This document shows positions 8,278 to 18,410 of a stretch of DNA of 64,000 nt, piece after piece; position 1 is the first letter of the stretch; the number at the start of each line of letters is the position of its first letter. The stretch covers positions 62,001-126,000 of the forward strand of contig JANYLM010000049.1 of the NCBI GenBank assembly GCA_025357835.1, given 5' to 3'. This stretch comes from Gammaproteobacteria bacterium. Its GTDB lineage: Bacteria > Pseudomonadota > Gammaproteobacteria > Steroidobacterales > Steroidobacteraceae. The translations under genes were made by a program, and so were the position numbers. The notes beneath the pieces are model-generated. The model was not told the origin of the DNA. It did no database searches and saw only the letters and a program-made list of their open reading frames with translations.

Positions 8278-10425
8278 ATGAATACGGTGGTCAAAATTCA
8301 GTCCAAAGACGTTGGCGAGATTTCTTTCCAACAAGCGTCCTTTGACATCTGGGACAAGAAGTACCGTCTGACGGCGAAAGATGGTTCGCCCATCGACCAT
8401 ACGATGGACGATACCTATAAGCGCGTCGCTCGCGCGCTGGCCGATGTCGAGACCGAGGAATGCCGTGAGCAGTGTCACGAGTCCTTCCTTTGGGCGCTGC
8501 GCCATGGCGCGATTCCGGCGGGCCGCGTCACATCGAATGCCGGTGCGTTAGAACATAAGCCCGCCACATCGACCATCAACTGCACGGTGTCCGGCACCAT
8601 CCGCGATTCCATGGACGATATCTTGAACAAGGTGCATGAGGCGGGCCTCACCCTCAAGGCTGGATGCGGCATCGGTTATGAATTCTCCACTCTAAGGCCG
8701 CGCGGAGCCTACGTGTCGGGTGCCGGCGCCTACACCTCCGGGCCATTGTCGTTCATGGATATCTACGACAAGATGTGCTTTACCGTGTCGTCGGCCGGCG
8801 GCCGGCGCGGCGCTCAGATGGGTACTTTCGATATTGGCCATCCCGATGTCTTGGAGTTCATTCGCGCCAAGCGCGAGAACGGACGGCTGCGGCAATTCAA
8901 CCTGTCCTTGCTCGTCACCGACGACTTCATGAAGGCCGTGAAGAGCGACGGCGATTGGCAATTGGCGTTTCCGCTGGGACTGCAGGAATTCGAGACCGAG
9001 CGGCCTGATTTGGACGACGCCGCGAAGTATGTCTGGCGCGAATGGCCGCACACGGAAGGCTATGTCGCGAACGAGGAAGGCTTGGTTGCCTGCAAGATCT
9101 ACAAGACCCTGCCGGCGCGCCGTGTATGGGATGTCATCATGTCCTCGACATATGATTTCGCTGAGCCCGGCTTCATTCTCATCGACAAAGTCAACGCGAT
9201 GAACAACAACTGGTGGACCGAGAACATTCGTGCCACTAATCCCTGCGGTGAGCAGCCGCTGCCGGCCTATGGTTCGTGCCTTCTGGGATCGGTAAATCTG
9301 ACCAAATTCGTCATCGATCCGTTCACGGACAATGCGCGTTTCGACTGGGAGACCTATCGCAAGGTCGTGAAGGTGTTCACCCGCATGCTCGACAATGTGG
9401 TCGAGATCAATGGCTTGCCGTTGGCGCAACAGCGCGACGAAATCATCCGCAAACGCCGCCACGGCATGGGCTTCTTAGGGCTGGGATCGAGCATCACCAT
9501 GCTGTGCATGAAGTACGGCTCGAAGAAATCGGTGGCGTTTACACAGAACGTATCGCGGGAAATGGCCGTGGCCGGCTGGGAAGCCGCGCTCGATCTGGCG
9601 CGGGAGAAGGGCCCGGCGCCCATCATGAATGAAGAGTTCACTGTCACGCGCGCCATGCTGCGCAAACGGCCCGAGATGGTCAAGGACGGCTGGCGCGTCG
9701 GCGCGCGTGTTCCCGGCCGGGTGCTGCACGCACGTTACAGCCGCTATATGCAGCGAATCGCCGAGGCTTCCCCCGAATTGGTGGACGAACTCGCCGAAGT
9801 CGGTGCGCGCTTCACGCATCACACCTCGATCGCACCGACGGGTACCATCTCGCTGTCGCTCGCCAATAATGCCTCGAACGGCATCGAACCCTCGTTCGCG
9901 CATCACTATTTCCGCAATGTGATCCGAGAAGGCAAGAAGTCCAAGGAGAAGATCGATGTGTTCTCCTTCGAGTTGCTGGCATACCGCGAACTGGTGAATT
10001 CCCGCGCCATGCCGGATTCACAGATTCCGGCGGAGAAATTGCCCGATTATTTCATTTCCGCCGACGGCATCGGCCCCAAGGAACACGTCGATATTCAGGC
10101 AGCGGCGCAGTTGTGGGTGGATTCGTCGATTTCCAAAACTGCGAATGTGCCGACCGACTATAAGTACGAAGACTTCAAAGACATCTACATGTATGCCTTC
10201 GAGCAGGGGCTCAAGGGCTGCACGACATTTCGTTTCAATCCGGAGGCTTTCCAGGGAGTGTTGGTCAAGGAAGAGGACCTCAAGAACACCACCTACGTGT
10301 TCACTCTGGAGGACGGCACGGAAGTCGAAGCAAGGGGCGATCAGGAGATTGAATACGACGGGGAAATGCACACCGCCGCCAATCTCTTCGATGCGCTGAA
10401 AGAAGGCTATTACGGGAAATTTTGA
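8278..10425 (+). CDS. nrdJa: Adenosylcobalamin-dependent (class II) ribonucleoside-diphosphate reductase, large catalytic part
   Basis: TINCTVSGTIRDSMDDIL, ATNPCGEQPLPAYGSCLLGSVNL, APTGTISL; 715 aa, similar in layout to split NrdJa. Confidence 0.92.
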   Translation: MNTVVKIQSKDVGEISFQQASFDIWDKKYRLTAKDGSPIDHTMDDTYKRVARALADVETEECREQCHESFLWALRHGAIPAGRVTSNAGALEHKPATSTINCTVSGTIRDSMDDILNKVHEAGLTLKAGCGIGYEFSTLRPRGAYVSGAGAYTSGPLSFMDIYDKMCFTVSSAGGRRGAQMGTFDIGHPDVLEFIRAKRENGRLRQFNLSLLVTDDFMKAVKSDGDWQLAFPLGLQEFETERPDLDDAAKYVWREWPHTEGYVANEEGLVACKIYKTLPARRVWDVIMSSTYDFAEPGFILIDKVNAMNNNWWTENIRATNPCGEQPLPAYGSCLLGSVNLTKFVIDPFTDNARFDWETYRKVVKVFTRMLDNVVEINGLPLAQQRDEIIRKRRHGMGFLGLGSSITMLCMKYGSKKSVAFTQNVSREMAVAGWEAALDLAREKGPAPIMNEEFTVTRAMLRKRPEMVKDGWRVGARVPGRVLHARYSRYMQRIAEASPELVDELAEVGARFTHHTSIAPTGTISLSLANNASNGIEPSFAHHYFRNVIREGKKSKEKIDVFSFELLAYRELVNSRAMPDSQIPAEKLPDYFISADGIGPKEHVDIQAAAQLWVDSSISKTANVPTDYKYEDFKDIYMYAFEQGLKGCTTFRFNPEAFQGVLVKEEDLKNTTYVFTLEDGTEVEARGDQEIEYDGEMHTAANLFDALKEGYYGKF

Positions 10426-10427
10426 TC

Positions 10428-11129
10428 ATGGCTCACATCAAAATCGACAAGAAGATCGCCAAGTATCGCGTGCAGAAGCCGGAGGCGAAGGACGCGGCTG
10501 CGGCCCCGAAGGACGCGCTGAAGACTCAAGACAATGTGATTTGGATGCACGAGAAGCTCGAGCGGCCCGAGGTCCTTATCGGCTCGACCTACAAGATCAA
10601 GACCCCGGTCTCCGATCACGCCATGTACGTCACCATCAACGACATCCTGCTCAACGAGGGCACGCCGCATGAACAGCGCCGGCCGTTCGAGGTGTTCATC
10701 AACTCGAAGAATCTCGACCACTTCCAGTGGATAGTCGCGCTGACTCGGGTTATTTCCGCAGTTTTTCGCAAGGGCGGCGACACCACGTTCCTGGTCGACG
10801 AATTAAAGGCGGTGTTCGATCCCAAGGGCGGCTACTGGCAACCGGGCGGCAAATTCATGCCCTCGACCATCGCCGAGCTGGGATACGTGATCGAGCGCCA
10901 CCTGCAATCGATAGGCATGCTCAAGAAGCCCGAGCTCGACGTGCACCAACGCAAGCTGGTGCAGGAAAAGCGCGCGGAGTTCGAGGCACGGACCAAGCAA
11001 ACCGACGCCTTTTCAAAGTCGCACTTCCCGGAAGGGGCGCAGCTCTGCGCGAAGTGCAGCACCGCCGCCGTCGTCATGATGGACGGCTGCAATACTTGCT
11101 TGAATTGCGGCGATTCGAAGTGCGGGTAG
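10428..11129 (+). CDS. nrdJb: Class II ribonucleotide reductase second subunit / C-terminal part, with Cys-rich tail
   Basis: Directly downstream of nrdJa; C-terminal CAKCSTAAVVMMDGCNTCLNCGDSKCG. Confidence 0.88.
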   Translation: MAHIKIDKKIAKYRVQKPEAKDAAAAPKDALKTQDNVIWMHEKLERPEVLIGSTYKIKTPVSDHAMYVTINDILLNEGTPHEQRRPFEVFINSKNLDHFQWIVALTRVISAVFRKGGDTTFLVDELKAVFDPKGGYWQPGGKFMPSTIAELGYVIERHLQSIGMLKKPELDVHQRKLVQEKRAEFEARTKQTDAFSKSHFPEGAQLCAKCSTAAVVMMDGCNTCLNCGDSKCG

Positions 11130-11160
11130 CTCGGCGATAATTAAGCTAATCAAGATTGCG

Positions 11161-13218
11161 GTGTTTGGGCTGTTGCTCGCGCCGCTTCTCCATAAGGTTG
11201 CGGCGGCCGCTGAATCGCCTGATCCATTCGTGCGTCCTGCGGAGCTCGAGCAGGACGTACGCTTTTGGATTCGGGTATATACCGAAGTCACCACCGACCA
11301 AGGCTTACTGCACGACGATTGGAACCTGGGGCTGGTTTACGAGGTGCTGCGCTTCGATCCGGCCGCCTCGCCTGCGCAGCGGGAGCGGCGCGTCGCGGAG
11401 GCGAAGTCTCGCTACGCGGGCTTGCTGAGGCGGTTTGCGGCGGGCGACACCGGCGATCTAACGGCGCATGAGCAGCGCATTCTGCACGCCTTCGGCGATG
11501 AGGCGACGCCCACAGACTTTCGCGGCGCCATCGAGCGAGTACGCTTCCAATTGGGGCAGGCAGATCGATTTCACGCAGGGTTGATTCGCGCCGCGGTATG
11601 GGAGAAGCAGATCGCGCGCACCTTGGCGCAGCACGGCGTGCCGGCCCAGATTGCCGCGCTCCCGCACGTCGAATCTTCGTTCAATCTGGCGGCCTACTCG
11701 AAAGTCGGCGCCGCCGGGCTGTGGCAGTTCATGCCCTCGACGGCCAAACGTTTCATGCGGGTGGACAGTGTGGTCGACGAGCGACTGGACCCTTACAGTG
11801 CCACCGAGGCTGCCGCGAATTTGATGTTGTACAACTACCGGCTACTTGGCACCTGGCCGCTCGCGGTCACCGCGTACAACCATGGGCCGGGCGGCCTGCG
11901 GCGGGCTCAAGACGAATTGGGCAGCAGCGACATAGCCGTCATCGTCAAGCGCTACCAGGGTAAGACCTTCGGCTTTGCATCGCGCAATTTTTACGTCGCG
12001 TTCTTGGCGGCGCTCGAGGTGGATCGCAACGCCGAGAAGTATTTCGGGCCGATCACGCCTCTCCCCGACACCGACAGCACGCCGGTGGAATTGCCGGACT
12101 ATGTCCCGGTGGATGCGCTGGCCAAGGCGTTCAAGGCCGACCTGGGGGCGCTGCGTGTGCTGAATCCGGCGCTGCGGCCGCCGATCTGGAACGGCAGCCG
12201 CTTCGTGCCGCGTGGCTACACGCTACGCCTGCCCGGCACGCCGCCGCAAGCCGAAATCGCCGCCGCGTGGGGGCGCTTGCCGCCGGCGCAGCGCTATGTG
12301 GCGCAACGCAACGACGGCAGACACAAGATTCGCCGCGGCGAGACCTTGGCAGGCATTGCCGCGGCCAGCGGCGTGAGCTTGAGCCGATTGCTGGCCGATA
12401 ATGGCTGGAGCGCCAATCAAGCCGTAGCTAGGGGCGAAGTGGTGCATATTCCGCTGCCCGCGTCGCGGGCGGAGAGCGCCGGCGGCACGCCACCGATCGT
12501 TGCGGCAGCTAAGCCGGCAGCCGCAGCGGAAGCCCAGTTATCCGCCGCAGCGAGGCCGTCCGCGCCAGGACCGCTGCCGGTAGCTGCGCCCGAAGTGCCG
12601 CGGGCACCCGCGGCGGAAGTGCTGCCGCCCGCAGCGCCAACGCCCGTGGTGCACGCCGAGCCCTCGCAAGCGGCGCCAGTGCTCGCGCGCGGCAAGATCG
12701 TGCGGCAGCCCAAAGAGCCGGTCTCCGAACGGCAAACCGATAGCAACGCGCTGTTGCCGGTCGCCGCCCCGACGGGGAACGCCGACACCACGGACTACAG
12801 CGTCGGCGCCAATAACACGGTGACCGTGCAGGCGGCAGAGACCCTGGGACATTACGCGGATTGGTCGGGAGCGAGTTCGCAGACGCTGCGCGCATTAAAT
12901 AAATTACATAAGAATGCGCTGGTGACGCTCGGCCACAAGGTCAAATTAGATCTGTCCAAAGTGAGCCCCGAACAATTCGCCGCGGCCCGCCGCGAGTATC
13001 ACCAACACCTGCAAGAGGAGTTTTTTGGCGCCCACCGCATCGCCGGTACTGAGAACTATTCGGTGAAGCGCGGTGAGTCGCTGTGGGTGATCGCGCAACA
13101 ACACGCCGATTTACCGGTGTGGTTGGTCGCCCAATACAACCCCGATGTCGATTTCAATGATGTACGGCCGGGGACCGTGATCAGCTTGCCGCGGGTGGTG
13201 CCGGTCAATCGCCAGTAA
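11161..13218 (+). CDS. mltD: Lytic transglycosylase with LysM repeats (MltD-like)
   Basis: AALPHVESSFNLAAYSKVGAAGLWQFMPSTAKRFM; LYNYRLLGTWPLAVTAYNHG; LysM-like segments RRGETLAGIAAASGVS and KRGESLWVIAQQHADLPVWLVAQYNP. Confidence 0.92.
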   Translation: MFGLLLAPLLHKVAAAAESPDPFVRPAELEQDVRFWIRVYTEVTTDQGLLHDDWNLGLVYEVLRFDPAASPAQRERRVAEAKSRYAGLLRRFAAGDTGDLTAHEQRILHAFGDEATPTDFRGAIERVRFQLGQADRFHAGLIRAAVWEKQIARTLAQHGVPAQIAALPHVESSFNLAAYSKVGAAGLWQFMPSTAKRFMRVDSVVDERLDPYSATEAAANLMLYNYRLLGTWPLAVTAYNHGPGGLRRAQDELGSSDIAVIVKRYQGKTFGFASRNFYVAFLAALEVDRNAEKYFGPITPLPDTDSTPVELPDYVPVDALAKAFKADLGALRVLNPALRPPIWNGSRFVPRGYTLRLPGTPPQAEIAAAWGRLPPAQRYVAQRNDGRHKIRRGETLAGIAAASGVSLSRLLADNGWSANQAVARGEVVHIPLPASRAESAGGTPPIVAAAKPAAAAEAQLSAAARPSAPGPLPVAAPEVPRAPAAEVLPPAAPTPVVHAEPSQAAPVLARGKIVRQPKEPVSERQTDSNALLPVAAPTGNADTTDYSVGANNTVTVQAAETLGHYADWSGASSQTLRALNKLHKNALVTLGHKVKLDLSKVSPEQFAAARREYHQHLQEEFFGAHRIAGTENYSVKRGESLWVIAQQHADLPVWLVAQYNPDVDFNDVRPGTVISLPRVVPVNRQ

Positions 13219-13795
13219 TGCCGCGTTCCTGGACGTACCGCGCTAGAGTGGAATGGGCATCCCGAGTGGGAGAAAAGCCGATCATGGTGCCGTCCGCCGC
13301 GCGAACGTCGAGCTCGAGCTTGCGGCTCGCGGCCAAGCGGCCGAGAGCCGCCGCGTCCAGGTCGAAGTACGCGGTTTGGCCCCAGGAAACGGCTTCACGA
13401 TAGGGGTCGCGCCCGAGTTTCGGCGCCACGCGGAGCGGCAGGGCCAGCGGCCCGTCGTCGAGGATTAGGGTTAGAGCAGCCGAAGCGTGGATATCGCCGG
13501 CCTGGCGGTCATTTCCGGGAGCAATGTGTATCCACAAACTGTAGCTGATGACTCCGCTTCGATTCCATTCCACCGGGCCCAGGTAGGCGAAGCTGGTGCG
13601 CTTGGGTGAGTTGAGCGCTGGGTTTGGAGGCTCCGCGGTATTTTGCGGGCCCGGCACGAGTTCGATCGCCTCTTTGAGCGCGGCCACGGTCACCCCGCTG
13701 CGCTCGTCCAGGACTTCCAAGGGCTGGGTGGATTGGCTGGCACAGGCGGCCAGCGATCCAATGAACCAAAGAACCGGAATCAGTGGAATGCGCAT
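13205..13795 (-). CDS. Hypothetical lipoprotein
   Basis: N-terminal lipobox-like segment PVLWFIGSLAACASQ; full-length ORF; starts close to a minus-strand TATAAT. Confidence 0.6.
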   Translation of the reverse strand: MRIPLIPVLWFIGSLAACASQSTQPLEVLDERSGVTVAALKEAIELVPGPQNTAEPPNPALNSPKRTSFAYLGPVEWNRSGVISYSLWIHIAPGNDRQAGDIHASAALTLILDDGPLALPLRVAPKLGRDPYREAVSWGQTAYFDLDAAALGRLAASRKLELDVRAADGTMIGFSPTRDAHSTLARYVQERGITGD

Positions 13796-13867
13796 TTGTC
13801 TCAAATTATACCGGGACGTGAGCTAGAGCCGATTATGTCATACCGACTACACGCTATAATTTTACCA

Positions 13868-14398
13868 ATGAAGCATCGAAAAGGTCGCCATCTGGCGAAA
13901 TCCTTGTGGGCGGCACTGGCGTTGGCGAGTTTCTTGGCGGCTCCTATCCGTAGTGTCTTGGCCGAAGATCTCGCGGCCGCTGACCGGGTCGTCGTCCATA
14001 AGGCGGAACACAAGCTGTACCTGTACAGCGGCAGCCGACTGCTGGGTGAGTACAAAGTCCAATTGGGTTTGAGTCCGTCGGGGCAAAAAGAGCGCGAACA
14101 CGATTTTCGCACCCCAGAGGGCCGCTACCACCTAGCTCGGAGAAATACCCGCAGCGACTACTTTCTGGCCATTCAAGTGTCCTACCCTAACAAAGAAGAC
14201 GAACTGCGCGCGCGCAAGAATCGATGGGCGCCCGGCGGTTCGATCATGATTCATGGCTTTCCCAACACTCCGAAGCATCCGGCGGCATATTACGAGTCCA
14301 GCGACTGGACGGATGGCTGCATCGCCCTGTCCAACTCCGACATGGTCGAAGTGTGGATGCGTACCCAAGACAATATTCCCATCGATATCTATCCATAA
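13868..14398 (+). CDS. L,D-transpeptidase (YkuD/YafK-like), exported
   Basis: MKHRKGRHLAKSLWAALALASFLAAPIRSVLA signal; IMIHGFPNTPKHPAAYYESSDWTDGCIALSNSDM catalytic HG...DGCIAL. Confidence 0.9.
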   Translation: MKHRKGRHLAKSLWAALALASFLAAPIRSVLAEDLAAADRVVVHKAEHKLYLYSGSRLLGEYKVQLGLSPSGQKEREHDFRTPEGRYHLARRNTRSDYFLAIQVSYPNKEDELRARKNRWAPGGSIMIHGFPNTPKHPAAYYESSDWTDGCIALSNSDMVEVWMRTQDNIPIDIYP

Positions 14399-14433
14399 GA
14401 GCGCCCGTGGAAACCACAATTCTATCGTCTGAC

Positions 14434-15792
14434 ATGGTGGATGCCCGGGTCGCGCCCAAGGGCAGCCTGGAGCATCTCTCGCAGGAGGAGATAGCGAAAC
14501 TGCTCGATTCGGGGCAGGGCGGCCTGTATCCCTTGTTTCGCAAGTGCGCGCTCGCCGTGCTCAATTCCGGCAGCAATATCGACGATGCACGAGTGATCTT
14601 CGAGAAGTACAAGGACTTCGACCTGCGCATCGTGCGACAGGCCTGGGGCATCAAACTCGAAATCAAGAATGCGCCGGCGGCGGCTTTCGTCGACGGCGTG
14701 ATGATTCGGGGCTTGAAAGAGCATCTGTTCGCAGTGCTGCGCGATGTGGTGTTCATTTCGAATGAGATCGTCGAAAGCAGCCGATTTGACCTCACTTCTT
14801 CATCCAGCATCACCAACGCGGTATTCCATATCTTGCGCAATGCGCGCGTTCTGGAATTGCAGATGCGGCCGAATCTGGTGGTGTGCTGGGGGGGGCATTC
14901 CATCCGGCGCATCGAATACGACTACACCAAAAAAGTCGGCTATGAGTTGGGCCTGCGCAGCTTGGACGTATGCACGGGCTGCGGTCCGGGCGCGATGAAG
15001 GGTCCCATGAAGGGCGCGACTATCGGCCACTCGAAGCAGCGTATCGTCGACGGACGCTACCTGGGCGTCACCGAGCCCGGCATCATTGCGGCCGAGCCGC
15101 CCAATCCCATCGTCAGTCAATTGGTGATCATGCCGGACATTGAAAAGCGCCTGGAGGCCTTCGTCCGCCTGGGTCACGGCATCGTTGTTTTCCCGGGTGG
15201 CGCGGGCACGGCCGAGGAAATCCTGTACCTGCTCGGTATTTTGCTCGATCCAGCCAATCGCGATTTACCGTTTCCCCTGGTTTTCACCGGTCCGGCCGAC
15301 AGCGCCGAGTACTTCGAGCAAATCCACCGCTTCATCGGTTCGACGTTGGGATCGGCGGCGCAGTCCCGCTATCAAATGATAATCGACGACCCCGCTGCCG
15401 TTGCGCGCGCCATGGTGCAGGGCTTGGCGCAGGTCCGAGACTTCCGGCGGCAGGCGAGCGACTCTTACGGCTTCAACTGGCTGCTGAAAATCCCGCTGGA
15501 TTTCCAGCTGCCGTTCGAGGTCACGCATGCCTCGATGCGGGCTTTGCGCCTGTCGCGCGATCAGCCGGTGCATGAACGGGCCGCGAATTTACGGCGCGCA
15601 TTTTCCGGAATCGTGGCGGGAAACATCAAGGAGTACGGCATCAATGCGATCGAACGCCATGGCCCCTACGAACTCGCCGGCGAGCCGTCGATCATGGAGC
15701 CTCTCGATCGATTGCTGCGTTCATTCGTTGCGCAGGGCCGCATGAAATTCACGGGCGCCGAATACACCCCCTGCTACCGACTTGTGGCATGA
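14434..15792 (+). CDS. ppnN: LOG-family nucleotide 5'-monophosphate nucleosidase (PpnN/YgdH-like)
   Basis: VVCWGGHSIRRIEYDYTKKVGYELGLRSLDVCTGCGPGAMKGPMKGA and VFPGGAGTAEEILYLLGILL (PGGxGTxxE). ORF track starts earlier (14224); start assigned after the L,D-transpeptidase stop. Confidence 0.88.
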   Translation: MVDARVAPKGSLEHLSQEEIAKLLDSGQGGLYPLFRKCALAVLNSGSNIDDARVIFEKYKDFDLRIVRQAWGIKLEIKNAPAAAFVDGVMIRGLKEHLFAVLRDVVFISNEIVESSRFDLTSSSSITNAVFHILRNARVLELQMRPNLVVCWGGHSIRRIEYDYTKKVGYELGLRSLDVCTGCGPGAMKGPMKGATIGHSKQRIVDGRYLGVTEPGIIAAEPPNPIVSQLVIMPDIEKRLEAFVRLGHGIVVFPGGAGTAEEILYLLGILLDPANRDLPFPLVFTGPADSAEYFEQIHRFIGSTLGSAAQSRYQMIIDDPAAVARAMVQGLAQVRDFRRQASDSYGFNWLLKIPLDFQLPFEVTHASMRALRLSRDQPVHERAANLRRAFSGIVAGNIKEYGINAIERHGPYELAGEPSIMEPLDRLLRSFVAQGRMKFTGAEYTPCYRLVA

Positions 15793-16472
15793 ACGATCCG
15801 CAGCGCATCCGCTATCGCTTCGATTTGCCCAACGGGTCGCAAAAGGCTCTGGATTTCACCTTTGACGCCACGGATTTTCGTCTCGTCAATACGCCGCCGG
15901 CCGTGCCGCCGTTCTGGACGGACTTGAAGTTCAACCAATGCGCCAATTGTCCGCTCAATGCCGCTGAGCATCCTCAGTGTCCGGCTGCTTTGCAAATGGC
16001 TTCGGCCATTGAGCCGCTGAAGGCCCTGGTTTCGTTCGACAAGGTGGGCGTGACGGTCACGCAGGCGGAACGCACCATATATGCTGAAACCACGGCGCAG
16101 CAGGCGATGAGCTCCGTGCTGGGATTGATCATGGCCACCGCGGGTTGTCCTTGGACCGACCGTTTTCGCCCAATGGCTCGCTTCCATTTGCCGTTCGCGA
16201 GCGAGGTCGAGACGGTCTATCGCAGCGTCAGTATGTTCCTCCTGGCCCGGGAGCTGGTGGGCGGAAGCCAGACTCAGGGTTTTGCGGCGCTCGAAGAGTT
16301 GTATGTAAATCTGCACTTGGTGAACCGCGATATGTCGCGCCGCTTGGGCGCGGCGACGCGAACCGATCCCGCGCAGAATGCGATGGCTCTGCTCGATGCC
16401 TACACAACATTATTGCCCGCGGCACTGGAGTCTTCGCTCGAGGAACTGAAGCCTCTTTTCGACGCCTGGTGA
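15789..16472 (+). CDS. Conserved hypothetical protein
   Basis: 227 aa ORF coupled (ATGA-type overlap) to ppnN. Confidence 0.7.
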   Translation: MNDPQRIRYRFDLPNGSQKALDFTFDATDFRLVNTPPAVPPFWTDLKFNQCANCPLNAAEHPQCPAALQMASAIEPLKALVSFDKVGVTVTQAERTIYAETTAQQAMSSVLGLIMATAGCPWTDRFRPMARFHLPFASEVETVYRSVSMFLLARELVGGSQTQGFAALEELYVNLHLVNRDMSRRLGAATRTDPAQNAMALLDAYTTLLPAALESSLEELKPLFDAW

Positions 16473-16636
16473 ATGCCGGGAATCGACGCCATTTAACTTA
16501 CCGCGACAGTCTCTGAGATGCGTATCGCAATGCTCGTCGCTAGCCTGCGACAGCCCTAAGTCCCCTGTGACACAGTTCCTGCCCTAGAGGAAGCGCGACA
16601 CTTACTGTCATGCCCATGGACAGAGGCACTTAATCG

Positions 16637-16846
16637 ATGAGCGAAGTCAAGAATCCAACTCGATACAACGGAGTGGACCGTCGGGCGCCGCGCGCAGAGC
16701 CTAGCATCCTCAAACCTGGCGCCACTGCGCGGGATCTGTACAAGCCCGGCGGCCGCCACTCGGCGATAACCAACAACCTTTACAACTGGCACAGCTACAA
16801 GAACTGGGCGGAGAAAATTCGCGGTTCCTGGGAAGAGAAAAAGTAA
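16637..16846 (+). CDS. Small hypothetical protein (69 aa)
   Basis: MSEVKNPTRYNGVDRRAPRAEPSIL...; intergenic, charged, plausible start. Confidence 0.45.
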   Translation: MSEVKNPTRYNGVDRRAPRAEPSILKPGATARDLYKPGGRHSAITNNLYNWHSYKNWAEKIRGSWEEKK

Positions 16847-16878
16847 AGCTCCTTAGCTAAACCTCCTTAGCGTACCGC

Positions 16879-17577
16879 TCAGGCCGTTTCCGGAAGCGGA
16901 TTGATGCCTTCGCTCGGACGCACCGTCCCCTCCTTAGCCTTCAACCAAGCCAGCATGGGCTGCCAGTCGGCAAGATCCGGCGCCACCACGGAATGCTTCA
17001 TTTCGTGCAATCCAAAGCCCGCTTCGGCGGCGCGAACGTAGTTTTGCGAGTCACGCAGGGTTGCGACGACGGGAATGCGCAAAGTCTCTAGAAATCGCAT
17101 CAACGACTGATAAATTACTGTGTTGCGTCTGACCCGATTGGCGACCACGCCGATGCGATTTTCGTCGCGCCGCACCTTAGCGATCAGCAGCAAATCGGCA
17201 ATGCATTTCGAGCAGGCATGAATATCGATGTCGGAAGGCAGGACCGGCACGATGATGGCGTCAGCGCTCTTGGTCATTTCCGGCATATCGTGCGCCGATA
17301 CGGCGGCCGGGGTATCGACCACGACGTGCATCGCGTCGGCGGGGATGCGCATCTGCCAAGCTCGAGTCATACGGGAGTTGTGTTCGAAAGCAGCGACCCC
17401 GTGGATGAATGGCTGCTCGGGCTTGCGCTTCTTCAGCCAGCGGGTGCTTGATCCCTGAGGATCATTATCCGACAGCAGCGGACGATCCCCCTGGCTCGCA
17501 AAATAACTGGCGAGATTCGTGGCTATCGTCGTTTTACCCGAACCACCCTTCGGGTTCAGGACGAGAATTCGCTGCAT
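16879..17577 (-). CDS. ParA-family ATPase (orphan, no ParB adjacent)
   Basis: Deviant Walker A LNPKGGSGKTTIATNLASYFA; VVVDTPA. Confidence 0.9.
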   Translation of the reverse strand: MQRILVLNPKGGSGKTTIATNLASYFASQGDRPLLSDNDPQGSSTRWLKKRKPEQPFIHGVAAFEHNSRMTRAWQMRIPADAMHVVVDTPAAVSAHDMPEMTKSADAIIVPVLPSDIDIHACSKCIADLLLIAKVRRDENRIGVVANRVRRNTVIYQSLMRFLETLRIPVVATLRDSQNYVRAAEAGFGLHEMKHSVVAPDLADWQPMLAWLKAKEGTVRPSEGINPLPETA

Positions 17578-17669
17578 GTGGGCTTTAGCCTACGCAGCCC
17601 CAGGCACCATAGCAAGGGTGTGATCCGACGCACGGTCGGAGCTCGGCCGCTTGCCTAGACTCAAGGGCA

Positions 17670-17909
17670 ATGGAATGGATGTTACAAGTGGTCGACGAAC
17701 TCGATGACGCCGTCAGCGCCTTACGGATGTGCTCCTTGGGTCTTTCCGCGGAAATCGGTCTGGTGGTGACTGGCAGCCTCGGAATCGGCGCCATTGCTGT
17801 TGCCATCGCGACAGGCGCCGAGATTGCGTTAATTTGTTCCGTGGCCCTGCTGCTCAGCCTGGCGGCCTCCCTGAAAATTCAGAGATCGCGACTGCCGATC
17901 GCTCGGTAA
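17670..17909 (+). CDS. Small putative membrane protein (79 aa)
   Basis: Two hydrophobic segments (EIGLVVTGSLGIGAIAVAIATGAEIALICSVALLLSLAASL). Confidence 0.35.
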   Translation: MEWMLQVVDELDDAVSALRMCSLGLSAEIGLVVTGSLGIGAIAVAIATGAEIALICSVALLLSLAASLKIQRSRLPIAR

Positions 17910-17939
17910 ATCCAACGTCACTGCGAACCCCCCGCCTGG

Positions 17940-18410
17940 TTGAAATCCTTTAACATGGCGGCCATGACATGCACAAGACCGCTGCGCAAAATTGGCGTCA
18001 TTGTCCTCTGCGGTTTCTTCACGGCCTGTAGCGGCAAGCCTGCCGCGGCACCCCCGAGCGGTGTGAGTTCCATGCAATCCGTGGAACTCAAAGCCGGCGC
18101 GGGTGAGGTCATAACCGCCGGGAAAATTGCCGTCGTGCAGTACACAGGCTGGTTGTATGAGGCCTCCGCACCCGACCACAAAGGCAAGCAGTTCGACAGC
18201 TCGCGCACCGGCGGGCAGCCCTTCCGCTTCCCGGTGGGCACGGGTCAAGTCATCAAGGGTTGGGATCAGGGCGTGGCCGGCATGAAGGTCGGGGAGAGTC
18301 GCCGACTCATCATTCCCTCGGACCTTGCCTACGGCGACAGCGGCGCCGGCGATGTCATACCGCCGGGCGTGACCTTGGTGTTCGATATCGATCTCGTCGG
18401 CATTGAATGA
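17940..18410 (+). CDS. FKBP-type peptidyl-prolyl cis-trans isomerase, lipoprotein-like N-terminus
   Basis: VQYTGWLYEASAPDHKGKQFDSSRTGGQPFRFPVGTGQVIKGWDQGVAGMKVGESRRLIIPSDLAYGDSGAGDVIPPGVTLVFDIDL. Confidence 0.95.
   Translation: MKSFNMAAMTCTRPLRKIGVIVLCGFFTACSGKPAAAPPSGVSSMQSVELKAGAGEVITAGKIAVVQYTGWLYEASAPDHKGKQFDSSRTGGQPFRFPVGTGQVIKGWDQGVAGMKVGESRRLIIPSDLAYGDSGAGDVIPPGVTLVFDIDLVGIE

Noticed and set aside
8692-9462. 256-aa minus-strand ORF inside nrdJa
   Set aside because: Antisense to conserved RNR sequence; no independent support.
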